DNA of 64,000 nt from Phaseolibacter flectens ATCC 12775 (GTDB taxonomy: Bacteria > Pseudomonadota > Gammaproteobacteria > Enterobacterales > Enterobacteriaceae): contig NZ_JAEE01000006.1 in assembly GCF_000518745.1 (NCBI RefSeq), forward strand, positions 1 to 64,000, given 5' to 3'. Shown in pieces: positions 1-10,822 of this stretch. Under the pieces are notes generated by a model. It made no database searches. It saw only the letters and a program-made list of their open reading frames with translations, and had not been told where the DNA came from. How positions within the stretch are numbered: position 1 is the first letter of the stretch; each line of letters opens with the position of its first letter. The position numbers were made by a program, and so were the translations under genes.

Positions 1-120
1 TTCAAGTCTTGATACTACAAAGTTTTTTTGTGATATCAACCTTGCGAGTGCCCACACAGATTGTCTGATAAATTGTTAAAGAGCGTTGCAACTGGCTTTA
101 CAGCTCGGTTGCGAGGTGGC
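1..120 (-). promoter_or_regulatory. rRNA operon leader with boxA antiterminator
   Basis: Read on the minus strand, this is the transcribed leader of an rRNA operon whose 16S gene lies beyond position 1. The boxA core GCTCTTTAACA is at 84-74 and is followed by the conserved leader text ATTTATCAGACAATCTGTG, which resembles the E. coli rrn leader as I remember it. boxA recruits the Nus antitermination complex. In E. coli murI also abuts rrnB. No mature 16S sequence is visible inside the window. Confidence 0.9.
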
Positions 121-122
121 GT

Positions 123-150
123 ATATTACTCTTTCCACCTCAGGAGTCAA
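123..150 (-). promoter_or_regulatory. rrn P2 promoter
   Basis: On the minus strand a -35 TTGACT (150-145) and a -10 TAATAT (128-123) are separated by 16 bases, the tight spacing typical of rRNA promoters. It lies about 40 bases upstream of boxA and downstream of a stronger P1, matching the tandem P1/P2 arrangement of enterobacterial rrn operons. Confidence 0.8.
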
Positions 151-277
151 TCTCTTTTTGAAGATTTTCCTCCAACCCGCACCGCAAAGTTTTCTTCACG
201 CTACCGGCTTATTTGTTTGCTTTACTTTCAAGTCACACACCCTTTTACCAGCGCCTGTTCCCTGTCAGTGGAGGCGC

Positions 278-305
278 AGTATAGGGATTTATTTTTCTCT
301 GGCAA
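278..305 (-). promoter_or_regulatory. rrn P1 promoter with GC-rich discriminator
   Basis: On the minus strand TTGCCA (305-300) and TATACT (283-278) are separated by 16 bases and followed by the discriminator GCGCCTCC, the hallmark of stringently controlled rrn P1 promoters. The AT-rich tract immediately upstream (306-360) fits an UP element. It reaches the 3' end of murI, so upstream activator sites would have to lie within or against that gene. Confidence 0.85.
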
Positions 306-357
306 GGGTTAATTTTAAATTTTTTTTCAACCGCCTGTTTTTCAACCAAAACAGCGG

Positions 358-1194
358 CTAAACGAGTTTTTGAAGATCAACGAAGCCATATCGCCGTAAG
401 ATCGGAAGTAATGCCTGACTTTTCGGTGTATAGCCAGGGCAATAAGCAATGTGACTTGCTCTCACCACTTTTTGGGGTTGCTGCGAGGGGGTATTTTCAA
501 GTAACCACAGCGCGCGTTTGGCGATTGCCTGCCCCGAATCTATCAAAACAGTGCCCGTTGGCAGTACTGCAGATAATTCATCAGATAGCAGTGGAAAGTG
601 GGTACATCCCAATACAATGGTATCTGGTGGCTTAACTAACTCTAACCACGGTGCCAAGATCTGTTTTAGAACGACAGGATCCGGGGGCGTGCCTAATAAT
701 TTATCTTCCGCTAACCGAACCAAATCAGATGAACCCAACATTTCAAGCTGACAGAAAGGAGCAAACTGTCTAATGAGTTGTCTCGTGTAGTCTCGGTTAA
801 CTGTGCCTTTAGTGGCAAGGAGTCCCAGTACGCCGTTACGTGTCAAACTTGCCGCAGGTTTAATCGCAGGAACCACACCAATAACAGGAAAAATAAACTT
901 TTCTCTCATGGCGGTTAATGCAACCGTACTCGCCGTGTTACAAGCAATAATGACCAAATCGATTGCATGATGCCGGACAATACGCTCTGTCAGGCTGACA
1001 ATACGCCCGATGACATAGTGTTCACTTTTCTCACCATAAGGAAAGCCCTCATCGTCAAATACATAGATATACTGCTGATCAGGCAATAGCTTTCTCACCT
1101 CATCATAGACTGACAATCCCCCGACACCCGAATCAATCATAAGAATAGCGCCATGACTGCCTCGACTCAGATTTTCTACGGTATTTTTATCCAT
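358..1194 (-). CDS. murI: Glutamate racemase
   Basis: MurI interconverts L- and D-glutamate in the cytoplasm and supplies D-Glu for peptidoglycan. The 278-residue product carries the N-terminal IDSGVGGLSVYDEVRKL motif, the first catalytic cysteine in ACNTAS (about residue 85) and the second in LGCTHFPLL (about residue 197). The length is near the E. coli protein (285) with a shorter N-terminal tail. It lies directly upstream of an rRNA operon, as in E. coli, and is divergent from trmA. btuB, which sits between the two in E. coli, is not here. Confidence 0.97.
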   Translation of the reverse strand: MDKNTVENLSRGSHGAILMIDSGVGGLSVYDEVRKLLPDQQYIYVFDDEGFPYGEKSEHYVIGRIVSLTERIVRHHAIDLVIIACNTASTVALTAMREKFIFPVIGVVPAIKPAASLTRNGVLGLLATKGTVNRDYTRQLIRQFAPFCQLEMLGSSDLVRLAEDKLLGTPPDPVVLKQILAPWLELVKPPDTIVLGCTHFPLLSDELSAVLPTGTVLIDSGQAIAKRALWLLENTPSQQPQKVVRASHIAYCPGYTPKSQALLPILRRYGFVDLQKLV

Positions 1195-1415
1195 CTGACC
1201 TGTTTCAACCCTACTTTTCCAAACGACACGGCTGTTTTAGCCTGATTCTACCACGTAAAAACAAGCGGTATAGAGAAAGGTGATCCCGTCATGCTGTTGA
1301 TCAATCCTTCGCAGATATTGTTGGCAAAAAGAAAGGATCGCGGATAAGCGAGGCTTTACATCAGCGACAGATTGCCTACAATCGCCCACAGACCTTGTAA
1401 TAATCAGGACGCATT

Positions 1416-2525
1416 ATGACCCCAGAACACTTACCTGTAGAACACTATGAGCAGCAATTAGCTGAAAAAGTGCGCCGTTTAACCACTATGATGCAGGTAT
1501 TTAACGCACCGCCAATCGATGTGTTTCCCTCCCCCACCAGCCATTATCGTATGCGTGCTGAATTTAGAATTTGGCATGATGGGGACGACCTCTATCATAT
1601 TATTTTCGATCAGGAAACACGACAACGTATCCGAGTTGATGCCTTCCCTGCTGCATGTCAGTTAATCAATCATATGATGCCCTTGATCATCGATGCACTC
1701 AGAGATAATCACAATTTACGTTATAAATTATTTCAAATCGACTACTTGGCGACAACGTCTGAGCAAATTGTAATCTCGTTACTTTATCATCGCCACCTAG
1801 ATGACGCATGGCAAAGTGCAGCAGCCACATTACTCGAGCAGTTTAGACAAACAGGTATCAATGTCAGCTTTATTGGTCGTGCGACCAAAACCAAAATTGT
1901 ATTAGGTCAAGACTACGTTGACGAGACACTGATTATTAATGAAAAGCCGATTACCTATCGACAAGTAGAAAACAGTTTTACTCAACCGAATGCGGCTATC
2001 AATACCAAGATGTTAGAATGGGCTTTATCCGTCACAGAAAATTGTCAGGGCGATTTGCTGGAACTTTACTGCGGTAATGGTAATTTTTCTATTGCATTGG
2101 CTCGAAACTTCCGTCAAGTCTTGGCAACTGAAATCGCAAAACCCTCTGTCGAATCTGCTCAATACAATATCGAGATTAACCAAGCTGAAAATGTACAAAT
2201 TATTCGCATGTCAGCAGAAGAGTTTACGCAAGCGATGCGAGGTCACCGTCAATTTCATCGACTACAAGGAATTGATTTGGATAGTTATCAGTGTGATACC
2301 ATCTTTGTTGATCCTCCGCGAAGTGGTCTTGACCACGAAACATTACAGTTAGTCAGAGGTTACCCCATGATACTGTATATCTCATGCAATCCAGAAACAC
2401 TCTGCCAAAATTTGGAAACCTTAGCCGACACCCATACAATCAGTAAACTGGCTCTCTTTGATCAGTTTCCTTACACCCATCACATGGAGTGTGGCGTGCT
2501 ACTTATCAGTAAAACACAGTGTTAA
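1416..2525 (+). CDS. trmA: tRNA (uracil-54-C5)-methyltransferase
   Basis: TrmA makes ribothymidine at position 54 of the T-loop in tRNAs, using S-adenosylmethionine. The 369-residue product has the SAM-binding [16 protein letters not shown] motif (about residues 213-227), the VDPPRSGLD motif and the catalytic-cysteine motif [11 protein letters not shown] near the C terminus, followed by the ending [11 protein letters not shown]. Its length agrees with E. coli TrmA (366). It is divergent from murI and is followed by a long gene-free gap rather than yijD/fabR. Confidence 0.97.
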   Translation: MTPEHLPVEHYEQQLAEKVRRLTTMMQVFNAPPIDVFPSPTSHYRMRAEFRIWHDGDDLYHIIFDQETRQRIRVDAFPAACQLINHMMPLIIDALRDNHNLRYKLFQIDYLATTSEQIVISLLYHRHLDDAWQSAAATLLEQFRQTGINVSFIGRATKTKIVLGQDYVDETLIINEKPITYRQVENSFTQPNAAINTKMLEWALSVTENCQGDLLELYCGNGNFSIALARNFRQVLATEIAKPSVESAQYNIEINQAENVQIIRMSAEEFTQAMRGHRQFHRLQGIDLDSYQCDTIFVDPPRSGLDHETLQLVRGYPMILYISCNPETLCQNLETLADTHTISKLALFDQFPYTHHMECGVLLISKTQC

Positions 2526-3735
2526 TACGAATCATGTGCAGGGCAGTGTCCCGCTTTTGTTGACCACTCGCAGGTATCGTCAGGGTGAGTCAAGAGCGGT
2601 CGCTCAGCCAGAGGGATCTTCACCGATTATCAGTACGGATTTCATGGCGATCGATAGTACAGGAAAAATCACATGATTCACAACGTCATATCCTTCCATC
2701 ACATCATCGATTTAGGCTCGGACAACACGCGTAAATAGCACAATAATTCGAGCCTTACCTATTCAAGCTAATCATCATGATTTGATCGTGTTATGTTCAC
2801 CAACCGGGATGTTCTCGCTATTACGCCATCCTATTTATCGTCGTTATCCTCCCCACGCTATTTCAGTACGACTGCCACGATGAAACGAGGGAATTAAAAA
2901 TAATCCAAACACGAGATTGCTCAGCCTCCCTCACCTAGCTACACGGTTTCATCGCTGACTTCATGTTTTAAGTAACGATAACACCGCCAGTGAACTCGCT
3001 CCGCAATTGTGCCCATTCACTGCCTCAGCTAAGGTTGAATATCTTCTCTTTCAAAATAGAAGGGTATTAGCAATCTTTGTTGAATGAGTGAGGGCGGCGA
3101 CTTCTCTCATTTTTATATTTCAAGCACCGATTTTCTCAACGTGAAAGATAATCAGAGAACAACAGAGTCAACATCATGAATGAAAATACACTAATCAACC
3201 CTTAACTGATGAATAACACCATCGACAGAAGTCAACAAATCCATCCTTAGCAAAACGGTGATAAGGATTAAGGTTGATAAGCACAAAAGAATGAAAATCG
3301 TGTGTTGTGATCGTATCGGCTAGAAGAAGCGGCGAATTGAGACATCTCACCCTTTACGAGTCAATGCTTTTTAATTGAACAGAATATTGGCATTGGAACG
3401 TCGTCATTAGATTGAGCGTATGGATCTGCAGTGCGTAGCTAATGTGGGATTTATTACTAAACTAAACTAGCTTAGTTTCTGATTGATTTTTATCGTTATT
3501 GAAAAGGGATATACCAAAAGGTCACGACCTTAGCATCGCTAACTCGACTGAGAAGAAACTCGCATGCTGACACCTCAGCTTAAGAACAAAAGTAAAAACA
3601 ACAGTCACTTCATCTGCTGCTAATCATCATTGATATCGGCATTATCGTGATGCGATTAGAGTCCTTCTATCTTGGGCACGCAACCTGGATAACCGTGCTG
3701 CGAGAATTGCAGGTGTTTACATAAAAAAACGCGAT
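2526..3735. other. 1.2 kb gap without a recognisable gene
   Basis: No open frame of convincing length or composition is present on either strand between trmA and fabR. In E. coli yijD follows fabR here. I looked for yijD- or btuB-like text on both strands by eye and recognised none. The stretch has repeated stops in all frames, and short frames such as the one ending near 3725 match nothing I know. It may be an eroded gene or insertion remnant, but that is inference. Confidence 0.6.
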
Positions 3736-4392
3736 TTATTTCGCTAAATTTTCATAGGTTTTGCCGACAGACGCGAGCAGTCTTTCTTGCTCACGTTTGT
3801 ACCAGTAGTAAGCACCTTTGGAAATGATCCTCAATTGCAAAACCAAACGTTCTTGGAGTTGTTGGCGCTGTTCCAGCCCGACATCGAGGGCTTCCGCACC
3901 AGCACTGAATACAATGGTGACCATCGCCTCAGCTTGTGCTTCGGTAAAACTACGTGGCATGTGGTTTTCAAGCTCAAGATAATCCGCCAGCTCGGCGATA
4001 AAATGCTGAATTTCCCGAGCCACTGCAGCCCTAAATGCTGCCGACGTACCGGAGCGTTCTCTTAATAACAATCTAAATGCATTGGGGTTTTGGTCAATAA
4101 ATTCCATAAAGGTAGCTACCGAGGTGCGAATAATACTGCCCCCTTTTGCAATACGTTGTCGCGCCTGACGCATTAACTGGCGCAACATTAACCCACTTTC
4201 ATCCACCATGGTTAACCCCAGTTCATCGACATCCTTAAAATGACGATAAAAAGATGTCGGCGCAATGCCAGCCTGCCGGGCAACCTCGCGTAAACTCAAG
4301 CTGGTAAAGCTGCGTTCAGCACTCAGCTGACTAAACGCAGCTTCGACCAACGCTCGCCTCGTTCGCTCTTTTTGCTGCGCTCTTACACCCAT
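3736..4392 (-). CDS. fabR: TetR-family repressor of unsaturated fatty acid synthesis
   Basis: FabR represses fabA and fabB in response to the acyl-ACP/CoA pool. From the conserved start MGVRAQQKE the product is 218 residues, with a TetR helix-turn-helix around residues 30-55 ([20 protein letters not shown]) and a conserved ligand domain including [15 protein letters not shown]. An upstream in-frame ATG at 4416 and a longer frame to 4467 exist, but homology begins at 4392 and no strong ribosome site distinguishes them. It is divergent from sthA, as in E. coli. Confidence 0.93.
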   Translation of the reverse strand: MGVRAQQKERTRRALVEAAFSQLSAERSFTSLSLREVARQAGIAPTSFYRHFKDVDELGLTMVDESGLMLRQLMRQARQRIAKGGSIIRTSVATFMEFIDQNPNAFRLLLRERSGTSAAFRAAVAREIQHFIAELADYLELENHMPRSFTEAQAEAMVTIVFSAGAEALDVGLEQRQQLQERLVLQLRIISKGAYYWYKREQERLLASVGKTYENLAK

Positions 4393-4878
4393 GGATTCTG
4401 TTTTAATAAGCTTCATCACCACACTATAGCAAATTTTTGTCAGGGGCGTTGGGCAAAATTGTCTCATAACTGGATGAGATGTCGCCTATGTATCTTACCC
4501 ATCCTTAATCGTATTCATGCCTCTGTTTACTTTTTGCACGAGTTTGGCTGGCCTCTTCTTCCCCCCTCCCCCTTCACCTGTGCTGACGCACAGAGTCATT
4601 AATGATAATTCAATTCACCCAGAGCCACATCGAAATAACCGGACTATGCGCACACTAAGGCTATGACTTTTATATTGCCTTGATATAATTTAGCAATCGG
4701 TTAAAGGAACACGAAAAATTACATTTAGTTAACATATCCATTAAGGATTTGAATCAATTCGCCCTATCTCAGGTAAAATTTACCGCAAAGATTGCGAAAA
4801 GTGCGCATAGAATTCAGATAACTTTAAATTAATGTTATTCTTGCGTTGTGAAAATGTATAAATTAAAGGACAGAGGGT
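4393..4878. other. fabR-sthA divergent intergenic region
   Basis: This 486-base region separates two divergent genes. A TATAAT hexamer at 4684-4689 could be a -10 element for sthA, but I see no good -35 partner at the correct spacing. No conserved operator or RNA was recognised. Confidence 0.4.
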
Positions 4879-6279
4879 ATGAAACATTCTTACGATTACG
4901 ATGCCATTGTCATTGGAACCGGACCCGGTGGAGAGGGAGCAGCAATGGGACTGGTCAAACAAGGAGCTCATGTCGCTGTCATTGAACGCTACCATAATAT
5001 TGGTGGCGGATGTACACATTGGGGGACAATCCCCTCCAAAGCGCTTCGTCATGCAGTCAGTCGAATTATCGAATTCAATCAAAATCCGCTGTACAGCGAT
5101 CATACTAAGTTATTGCGCTCCTCTTTTGCTGACATTCTCAAGCATACTGGTAGCGTTATTCAACAACAAACGAATATGCGCCAAGGTTTCTACGAGCGTA
5201 ATCGTTGTGCGATGTTCCAAGGTAATGCCCGCTTTGTTGATGAGCATACCATCGAGGTTGAAGCCCATGATGGTTCAACAGAAAGACTGACGGCCAATAA
5301 ATTTGTGTTGGCCTGCGGATCAAGACCTTACCATCCTGATAACGTCGATTTTAATCATCCTCGTATTTATGATTCAGATTCTATCCTTGATCTGCATCAT
5401 GAGCCTGAACATGTCATTATTTATGGTGCTGGTGTCATTGGCTGTGAGTATGCGTCGATCTTCCGTGGCATGGGCGTAAAAGTCGATTTAATTAATACTC
5501 GAGACAGACTGCTGGCCTTCCTCGATCAAGAAATGTCCGATTCCTTGTCATACCATTTTTGGAACAGTGGTGTGGTAATCAGACATAATGAAGAATTTGA
5601 AAAAATCGAAGGTTACGATGATGGTGTGATTGTCCACCTAAAATCCGGCAAAAAAATGAAAGCAGACTGCATATTATTTGCGAATGGTCGGACAGGCAAT
5701 AGTGATGATTTATCACTGCAAAATGCAGGACTCGACCCCGATGGCCGCGGTCTACTGAAAGTCAACAGCATGTACCAAACCGCGCAACCTCATATCTATG
5801 CAGTCGGTGATATTATCGGCTATCCAAGCTTGGCATCGGCAGCTTATGATCAAGGACGAATTGCGGCTCAAGCCATTATTAAAGGTGAAGCCACCGCGCA
5901 TTTGGTTGAAGATATCCCCACAGGGATCTATACCATCCCAGAAATCAGTTCTATCGGTAAAACCGAGCAACAACTGACACAAATGAAAGTACCTTATGAA
6001 GTAGGCCGAGCGCAATTTAAACACTTAGCGCGTGCACAGATTGTTGGGATGAATATCGGTAGTCTTAAGATTTTATTTCACAGAGAAACGAAAGAGATCT
6101 TGGGGATCCATTGTTTTGGCGAGCGGGCTGCGGAGATCATCCACATTGGGCAAGCTATCATGGAGCAGAAAAACGGCGGCAATACATTGGAATATTTTGT
6201 CAATACAACCTTTAACTATCCAACGATGGCAGAGGCTTATCGCGTTGCCGCACTTAATGGTCTGAACCGCCTATTTTGA
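4879..6279 (+). CDS. sthA: Soluble pyridine nucleotide transhydrogenase
   Basis: SthA is a cytoplasmic FAD enzyme that transfers reducing equivalents from NADPH to NAD+. The 466-residue product equals E. coli SthA in length. It has the FAD dinucleotide fold at the N terminus ([12 protein letters not shown]), the family variant of the disulfide motif with a single cysteine ([15 protein letters not shown]), a second Rossmann motif ([14 protein letters not shown], about residues 177-190) and the FAD-binding [16 protein letters not shown] short run of Gs and As precedes the ATG. It is convergent with oxyR. Confidence 0.97.
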   Translation: MKHSYDYDAIVIGTGPGGEGAAMGLVKQGAHVAVIERYHNIGGGCTHWGTIPSKALRHAVSRIIEFNQNPLYSDHTKLLRSSFADILKHTGSVIQQQTNMRQGFYERNRCAMFQGNARFVDEHTIEVEAHDGSTERLTANKFVLACGSRPYHPDNVDFNHPRIYDSDSILDLHHEPEHVIIYGAGVIGCEYASIFRGMGVKVDLINTRDRLLAFLDQEMSDSLSYHFWNSGVVIRHNEEFEKIEGYDDGVIVHLKSGKKMKADCILFANGRTGNSDDLSLQNAGLDPDGRGLLKVNSMYQTAQPHIYAVGDIIGYPSLASAAYDQGRIAAQAIIKGEATAHLVEDIPTGIYTIPEISSIGKTEQQLTQMKVPYEVGRAQFKHLARAQIVGMNIGSLKILFHRETKEILGIHCFGERAAEIIHIGQAIMEQKNGGNTLEYFVNTTFNYPTMAEAYRVAALNGLNRLF

Positions 6280-7176
6280 TAAACTCGGTAGTTGTTTCAT
6301 CTGCCCATGTATCACCTCTGCCAGTTGTTCATAGCGACTGCGTAGGGGTGAACCCGGTCGATAGATCAACGCCAACTGACGTTCAGGAACAGGATCATAA
6401 CAGTCGATATAACAAACGCCATCACGTTCAGTTTCGTTGGGCACAGACAATGCAGGTAATAATGTGATCCCACTCCCCGCCGCAACCATATTTCGCAATG
6501 TCTCGAGACTGGTTGCCCGGAAATGTAAATCTTCCACAGCCCCAGCTTGAAAACAGAATCCCATAGCATGATCCCGCAGACAATGGCCATCTTCAAGCAT
6601 CAGTAATTTCTCACCTGCCAACGCAGTCATGGCAATTCTCCCCTCTCCTCGCCAACGATGTGATAAAGCAACAGCAAGTTTGAGCGGTTCATTGAATAAA
6701 GGAATTTCAATAAAATTCTGTGTCTCTTTTGTTCGGGCCATGATCGCACAATCTAGCTTACCACTCTCCAGTTCAGCCAGTAATGGCAGAGTATGCCCTT
6801 CATGTAAATACATTTCCAGAGCAGGAAATGCACCATGTAAGCTGGGGATAATGTGTGGCAAGAGATAGGGGCCAACCGTAGGAATAAGTCCGATGTGAAT
6901 TGGGCCGGCCATGGTGTTACCTTGATGACTGGCCATTTCCTTAAATAACTTAACCTCACGGAGGACTTTGCGCGCCTGCTCGACTAGCAACAAACCGGAT
7001 TGAGTAAAAAGGACTTTGCGACTTGTTCGCTCCATTAACATCAAACCCAGCTCATCTTCAAGCTTACGGATCTGACCACTGAGTGTCGGCTGGCTGACAT
7101 GACAGGCTTCTGCTGCTTTTCGAAAATGGAGATGCTCCGCAAGTGCTACCAAGTACTCTAAGTCACGAATATTCAT
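6271..7176 (-). CDS. oxyR: Hydrogen peroxide-sensing LysR-type regulator
   Basis: OxyR activates peroxide defence genes when its two cysteines form a disulfide. The 301-residue product has an N-terminal winged helix ([20 protein letters not shown]) and both redox cysteines in [13 protein letters not shown], equivalent to Cys199 and Cys208 of E. coli. The ending [16 protein letters not shown] is also conserved. Its stop overlaps the end of convergent sthA by 9 bases. Divergently it faces a peroxiredoxin-glutaredoxin fusion rather than the oxyS RNA found in E. coli. Confidence 0.97.
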   Translation of the reverse strand: MNIRDLEYLVALAEHLHFRKAAEACHVSQPTLSGQIRKLEDELGLMLMERTSRKVLFTQSGLLLVEQARKVLREVKLFKEMASHQGNTMAGPIHIGLIPTVGPYLLPHIIPSLHGAFPALEMYLHEGHTLPLLAELESGKLDCAIMARTKETQNFIEIPLFNEPLKLAVALSHRWRGEGRIAMTALAGEKLLMLEDGHCLRDHAMGFCFQAGAVEDLHFRATSLETLRNMVAAGSGITLLPALSVPNETERDGVCYIDCYDPVPERQLALIYRPGSPLRSRYEQLAEVIHGQMKQLPSLSK

Positions 7177-7238
7177 CAGCTATCCCGAATAATGTAGGCC
7201 AACAATCGTTAAATCCGATGGTCATAATAGCAACCAAC

Positions 7239-7251
7239 GATTAGACCTATC
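7239..7251. promoter_or_regulatory. Possible OxyR half-site
   Basis: The reverse complement of 7239-7251 reads GATAGGTCTAATC, close to one half of the OxyR recognition pattern (GATAG...CTATC). It lies between divergent oxyR and the peroxiredoxin gene, where an autoregulatory and activating site is expected. The flanking ATAG at 7227-7230 partly fits the four-part pattern, but the other elements are degenerate. Confidence 0.4.
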
Positions 7252-7319
7252 AAGTTGGACTCGCCATACTAAGCACATCTGGGGTAGTTATATTCAAACT
7301 GTATCGATGAGGTAGCATA

Positions 7320-8057
7320 ATGAGCTTACAGGATAAAACCGGACAGCAGGTTCCAAAGACCACTTTCCATACTCGCCAAGGTGATAAATGGGTTGATATC
7401 ACAACGGATGAGCTATTTAAAGGTAAAACCGTCATTGTTTTTTCACTACCCGGTGCGTTCACGCCGACGTGTTCATCCAGCCATTTACCACGATACAATG
7501 AATTACATGCTGTGTTTGCCTCCCATGGTGTTGACGACATCCTCTGTATTTCGGTAAATGATACTTTTGTGATGAATGCTTGGAAAGCTGATCAACATGC
7601 AGAAAAAATTCGTTTTATTCCCGATGGTAATGGCGAATTTACGCGTGGAATGGGTATGCTAGTGGAAAAAGAAGATCTCGGTTTTGGCCCACGCTCATGG
7701 CGTTATTCCATGTTGGTTCGTGATGGTAAAGTTGAAAAGATGTTTATCGAACCGAACAAACCCGGCGACCCATTTGAAGTCTCTGATGCCGACACGATGC
7801 TGAAATACTTAGCACCTGAAGCAAAACTGCAAGAATCCGTTTCTCTTATTACGAAACCGGGCTGTATGTATTGCGCCAAAGCAAAACAGTTGCTTCAGGA
7901 TCGTGGGATCCAATACGAAGAAATTATTCTTGGCCAAGATGCGACTACAGTGAGTCTAAGAGCAATCAGCGGACGCACCACTGTCCCTCAAGTATTTGTC
8001 GGTGGGCGTCACATTGGTGGCAGTGATGATCTGGAAACTTGGCTTGCACAAAACTAA
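7320..8057 (+). CDS. Peroxiredoxin-glutaredoxin fusion protein
   Basis: This 245-residue hybrid reduces peroxides using glutathione. Residues about 1-165 form a Prx5-type peroxiredoxin with the peroxidatic cysteine in [12 protein letters not shown] (about residue 49). Residues about 172-245 form a glutaredoxin with the active site CMYC and the conserved [18 protein letters not shown]. Such hybrids are known from Haemophilus, Vibrio and Yersinia. Divergent pairing with oxyR implies OxyR control. An inverted repeat at 8106-8130 ends the transcript. Confidence 0.95.
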   Translation: MSLQDKTGQQVPKTTFHTRQGDKWVDITTDELFKGKTVIVFSLPGAFTPTCSSSHLPRYNELHAVFASHGVDDILCISVNDTFVMNAWKADQHAEKIRFIPDGNGEFTRGMGMLVEKEDLGFGPRSWRYSMLVRDGKVEKMFIEPNKPGDPFEVSDADTMLKYLAPEAKLQESVSLITKPGCMYCAKAKQLLQDRGIQYEEIILGQDATTVSLRAISGRTTVPQVFVGGRHIGGSDDLETWLAQN

Positions 8058-8105
8058 ATTAAGCCAGATGGCTTGTCACCCAACGTTATAATGCCTCACC
8101 AGGGC

Positions 8106-8137
8106 AAGGGCTGCCATGATGACAGCCCTTATTTTAT
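8106..8137 (+). terminator. Terminator after the peroxiredoxin gene
   Basis: AAGGGCTG (8106-8113) pairs with CAGCCCTT (8123-8130) across a 9-base loop and is followed by ATTTTATT. It lies between convergent genes and may act on both strands, since the minus strand of the region ends argH at 8134. Confidence 0.75.
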
Positions 8138-9510
8138 TGATGCAACCGTAATTTCGCCTGCTCGATTGCTTGCTTAACCTGTTCAGGTGCAACCCCACCC
8201 TTCGCATTACGTTTATCAAGACAAGATTGCAGCGCTAACTGCGGATATACATCCTCCTCGATGTGTGAGCAAAAATCCTGTAAGGTGGCTAACGGCAGTT
8301 GCTCAAGCGCACACCCCTGTTCGATGGCATGAACCACCACTTCACCCACAATATGGTGAGCTTCACGGAAGGGGATCCCTTTAGCCACCAAGTAATCGGC
8401 CAATTCCGTTGAATTGGCATAGCCCTGTTCTGCCGCTTGCTGACAACGAGGACGTTGTATCCGCAGTCCCTCTAAGACCAACTGACTTATATGCAAACAA
8501 GTAAGCCAAGTCTCCATCGCATCAAACAAGCCTTCTTTATCTTCTTGCATATCCTTGTTATAGGCGAGGGGCAAGCCCTTAAGGGTCATCATCATGCCAG
8601 CCAATGCCCCTTGGACACGGCCGCATTTGCCGCGGATCAATTCTAAGGCATCAGGATTTTTCTTTTGTGGCATCAATGATGAGCCGGATGTCACCTTATC
8701 AGATAATTCAATAAAACCTGCTTCACCTGAATTAAAGAAAATCAGATCTTCTGCAAAACGCGATAAATGCACCATCCCTATCGCTGCATTCGATAACAGT
8801 TCTAAAACATGATCACGATCTGAAACAGAATCAAGGCTATTACACGTCGCCGCAGCGAAACCGAGCCAACCTGCCAATTGCTCACGATCAATTGGATAAG
8901 CCGTACCCGCTAATGCCCCACAGCCGAGCGGGCTAGTATCAAGTCGTTTCAGACTGTCACGTAAACGGGTTTCATCTCTGGCCAACATCTCCACATAAGC
9001 CAAGCACCAATGAGCAAAAGTCACGGGCTGTGCGCGTTGTAGGTGCGTATATCCCGGCATCACGGCATCTTGATTCTCCGTCGCCGTGTCAATCAATCGG
9101 GCTTGCAGATCATGACAAGCCTGTAATAAATCACCGATAATGGCTTTACACCAGAGTTTTAAATCTGTCGCCACTTGGTCATTACGACTGCGTCCGGTAT
9201 GCAGTTTTTTACCCAGATCACCAACCAAATGAATCAGTTGTCCTTCAACCCAACTGTGTATATCCTCGGCATCACTCTGTAATATTTGCTCGGGATCAGC
9301 CTGAACTTGCACTAATAGCTGTTGTAAGGCACTTTCAAGACGCTGATACTCCTCAGTGGTCAACACATTTACCGTGACCAGTGCCTTAGCCCAAGCAATC
9401 GATCCTGTAATGTCCTGTTCTGCCAGACGGTAATCGAAGCGCAGTGAGTCATTAAAGTTCTTAAAACGTTGATCGGCTGCCTGCGTAAAACGCCCACCCC
9501 AAAGTGCCAT
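8134..9510 (-). CDS. argH: Argininosuccinate lyase
   Basis: ArgH cleaves argininosuccinate to arginine and fumarate, the last step of arginine synthesis. The 458-residue product starts at [17 protein letters not shown], with GAGGATGGTAGC as ribosome site, and matches E. coli ArgH in length. The fumarase/lyase signature [12 protein letters not shown] lies at about residues 281-292, and [18 protein letters not shown] is also present. It is the last gene of a minus-strand argCBGH operon and is separated from argG by a strong hairpin. Confidence 0.97.
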   Translation of the reverse strand: MALWGGRFTQAADQRFKNFNDSLRFDYRLAEQDITGSIAWAKALVTVNVLTTEEYQRLESALQQLLVQVQADPEQILQSDAEDIHSWVEGQLIHLVGDLGKKLHTGRSRNDQVATDLKLWCKAIIGDLLQACHDLQARLIDTATENQDAVMPGYTHLQRAQPVTFAHWCLAYVEMLARDETRLRDSLKRLDTSPLGCGALAGTAYPIDREQLAGWLGFAAATCNSLDSVSDRDHVLELLSNAAIGMVHLSRFAEDLIFFNSGEAGFIELSDKVTSGSSLMPQKKNPDALELIRGKCGRVQGALAGMMMTLKGLPLAYNKDMQEDKEGLFDAMETWLTCLHISQLVLEGLRIQRPRCQQAAEQGYANSTELADYLVAKGIPFREAHHIVGEVVVHAIEQGCALEQLPLATLQDFCSHIEEDVYPQLALQSCLDKRNAKGGVAPEQVKQAIEQAKLRLHQ

Positions 9511-9541
9511 GCTACCATCCTCAATCTTGTCAGGGGATATC

Positions 9542-9583
9542 ACGCCCTGATGACTGGAATGTCATGCCAGATCATCAGGGCGT
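9542..9583. repeat. Inverted repeat between argG and argH
   Basis: ACGCCCTGATGA (9542-9553) is a perfect 12-base inverted repeat of TCATCAGGGCGT (9572-9583). The loop itself contains CTGG...CCAG, so the stem can extend inward past a one-base bulge. It fills the argG-argH spacer and has no U-run, so it is more likely an RNA-processing or stability element than a terminator. Confidence 0.75.
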
Positions 9584-9589
9584 TCACCA

Positions 9590-10795
9590 TTATTTTTTCA
9601 ATGCACGAATGCGTGATGATAATGAGTAAAGACGAATAAAGCCTTCGGCATGACGATGATCATACACCTCATCCTCACCAAAAGTCGCAAATTCCTCAGA
9701 ATACAAACTGTCAGGGGATTGCTTCTGTAACGCTGTCACCTGCCCTTTATACAGTTGTAGCACAACCTCACCATTGACAGTACGCGCTAAAGACTCAGCA
9801 GACGCCTGTAATGCCTCTCGTAGCGGAGTGAACCAACGCCCATCATACACCACATACGACATTTCAAGACCAAGCTGCTCACGCCATTTGAAGCTGTCGC
9901 GGTCCAGAGTCAGCTGCTCAATGGCTCTCAGTGCTGTCACCATAATGGTACCGCCAGGCGTTTCATAGCAACCACGAGATTTCATGCCGACAAGTCGGTT
10001 TTCGACAATATCAATTCTGCCGACACCATGTCGAGCCCCCATTTGATTCAATTGTTGTAAGCACTGAAAAGGCGTCAGTGACTGTCCATTCACTGCCACC
10101 ACTTGTCCATGAGCAACTTGAAGGGTGACCTGTTCTGGTTCATCAGGTGCATCAAGGGGATCGACGGTCCAAGCCCAGCAATCTTTGTTCGCTGCATTCC
10201 AAGTACTCTCAAGCACTCCACCTTCCGTTGAAATATGCCACGCATTTTCATCACGGCTATAAATTTTTTCGAGGCTGGCGGTGGTTGGAATATTACGCTG
10301 TTGTAAGTAATCCAGTAATGCCTCACGGGAACGTAAATCCCACTCTCGCCAAGGTGCAATCACGTTAAGTTGTGGTGCCAAAGCCGCATAAGTACTTTCA
10401 AAACGTACTTGATCATTGCCTTTACCCGTTGCGCCGTGGCAGAGCGCATCCGCACCGACCTGTAAGGCCAATTCAACTTGAGCCTTGGCAATGATAGGCC
10501 GTGCCATCGATGTCCCTAACAAATAGGTACCTTCATACAAAGCCCCGGTTTGTAAGACAGGATAGACATAGTGGCTGATGAATTCTTCTTTCAGATCCAC
10601 CACATAACATTCTGATGCACCCGATTGGTATGCTTTTTTCTCAACCCCATCCAAATCAGCCGGATCCTGCCCAACATCAGCGACAAAGGCGATAACCTCA
10701 CAGCCATAATTCTCTTTCAGCCACGGAATAATGGCGGAGGTATCCAGTCCACCAGAATAGGCCAGAACGATTTTTTTGATACTCTTTGCTTGCAT
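9590..10795 (-). CDS. argG: Argininosuccinate synthase
   Basis: ArgG joins citrulline and aspartate using ATP to form argininosuccinate. From MQAKSIKK the product is 401 residues, the shorter type-1 form rather than the 447-residue E. coli form. The ATP-pyrophosphatase loop [11 protein letters not shown] is at about residues 12-22, and [13 protein letters not shown] follows. AGAGGAAAAAGT precedes the chosen ATG at 10795. Its place between argB and argH resembles Yersinia and Vibrio, whereas in E. coli argG is unlinked. Confidence 0.97.
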   Translation of the reverse strand: MQAKSIKKIVLAYSGGLDTSAIIPWLKENYGCEVIAFVADVGQDPADLDGVEKKAYQSGASECYVVDLKEEFISHYVYPVLQTGALYEGTYLLGTSMARPIIAKAQVELALQVGADALCHGATGKGNDQVRFESTYAALAPQLNVIAPWREWDLRSREALLDYLQQRNIPTTASLEKIYSRDENAWHISTEGGVLESTWNAANKDCWAWTVDPLDAPDEPEQVTLQVAHGQVVAVNGQSLTPFQCLQQLNQMGARHGVGRIDIVENRLVGMKSRGCYETPGGTIMVTALRAIEQLTLDRDSFKWREQLGLEMSYVVYDGRWFTPLREALQASAESLARTVNGEVVLQLYKGQVTALQKQSPDSLYSEEFATFGEDEVYDHRHAEGFIRLYSLSSRIRALKK

Positions 10796-10822
10796 ACTTT
10801 TTCCTCTAATAAATTCCATGCG

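Noticed and set aside
61-361. Two overlapping plus-strand frames of 83 and 91 codons at the left edge
   Set aside because: They lie on the rrn leader and P1/P2 promoters of the opposite strand and have no ribosome site or recognisable protein features.
4901-5290. 129-codon frame inside sthA
   Set aside because: It is in a different frame of the same strand within an intact, full-length sthA.
7255-7294. Promoter for the peroxiredoxin gene (TTGGAC with TATATT)
   Set aside because: The hexamers are about 28 bases apart, too far for a sigma-70 promoter.
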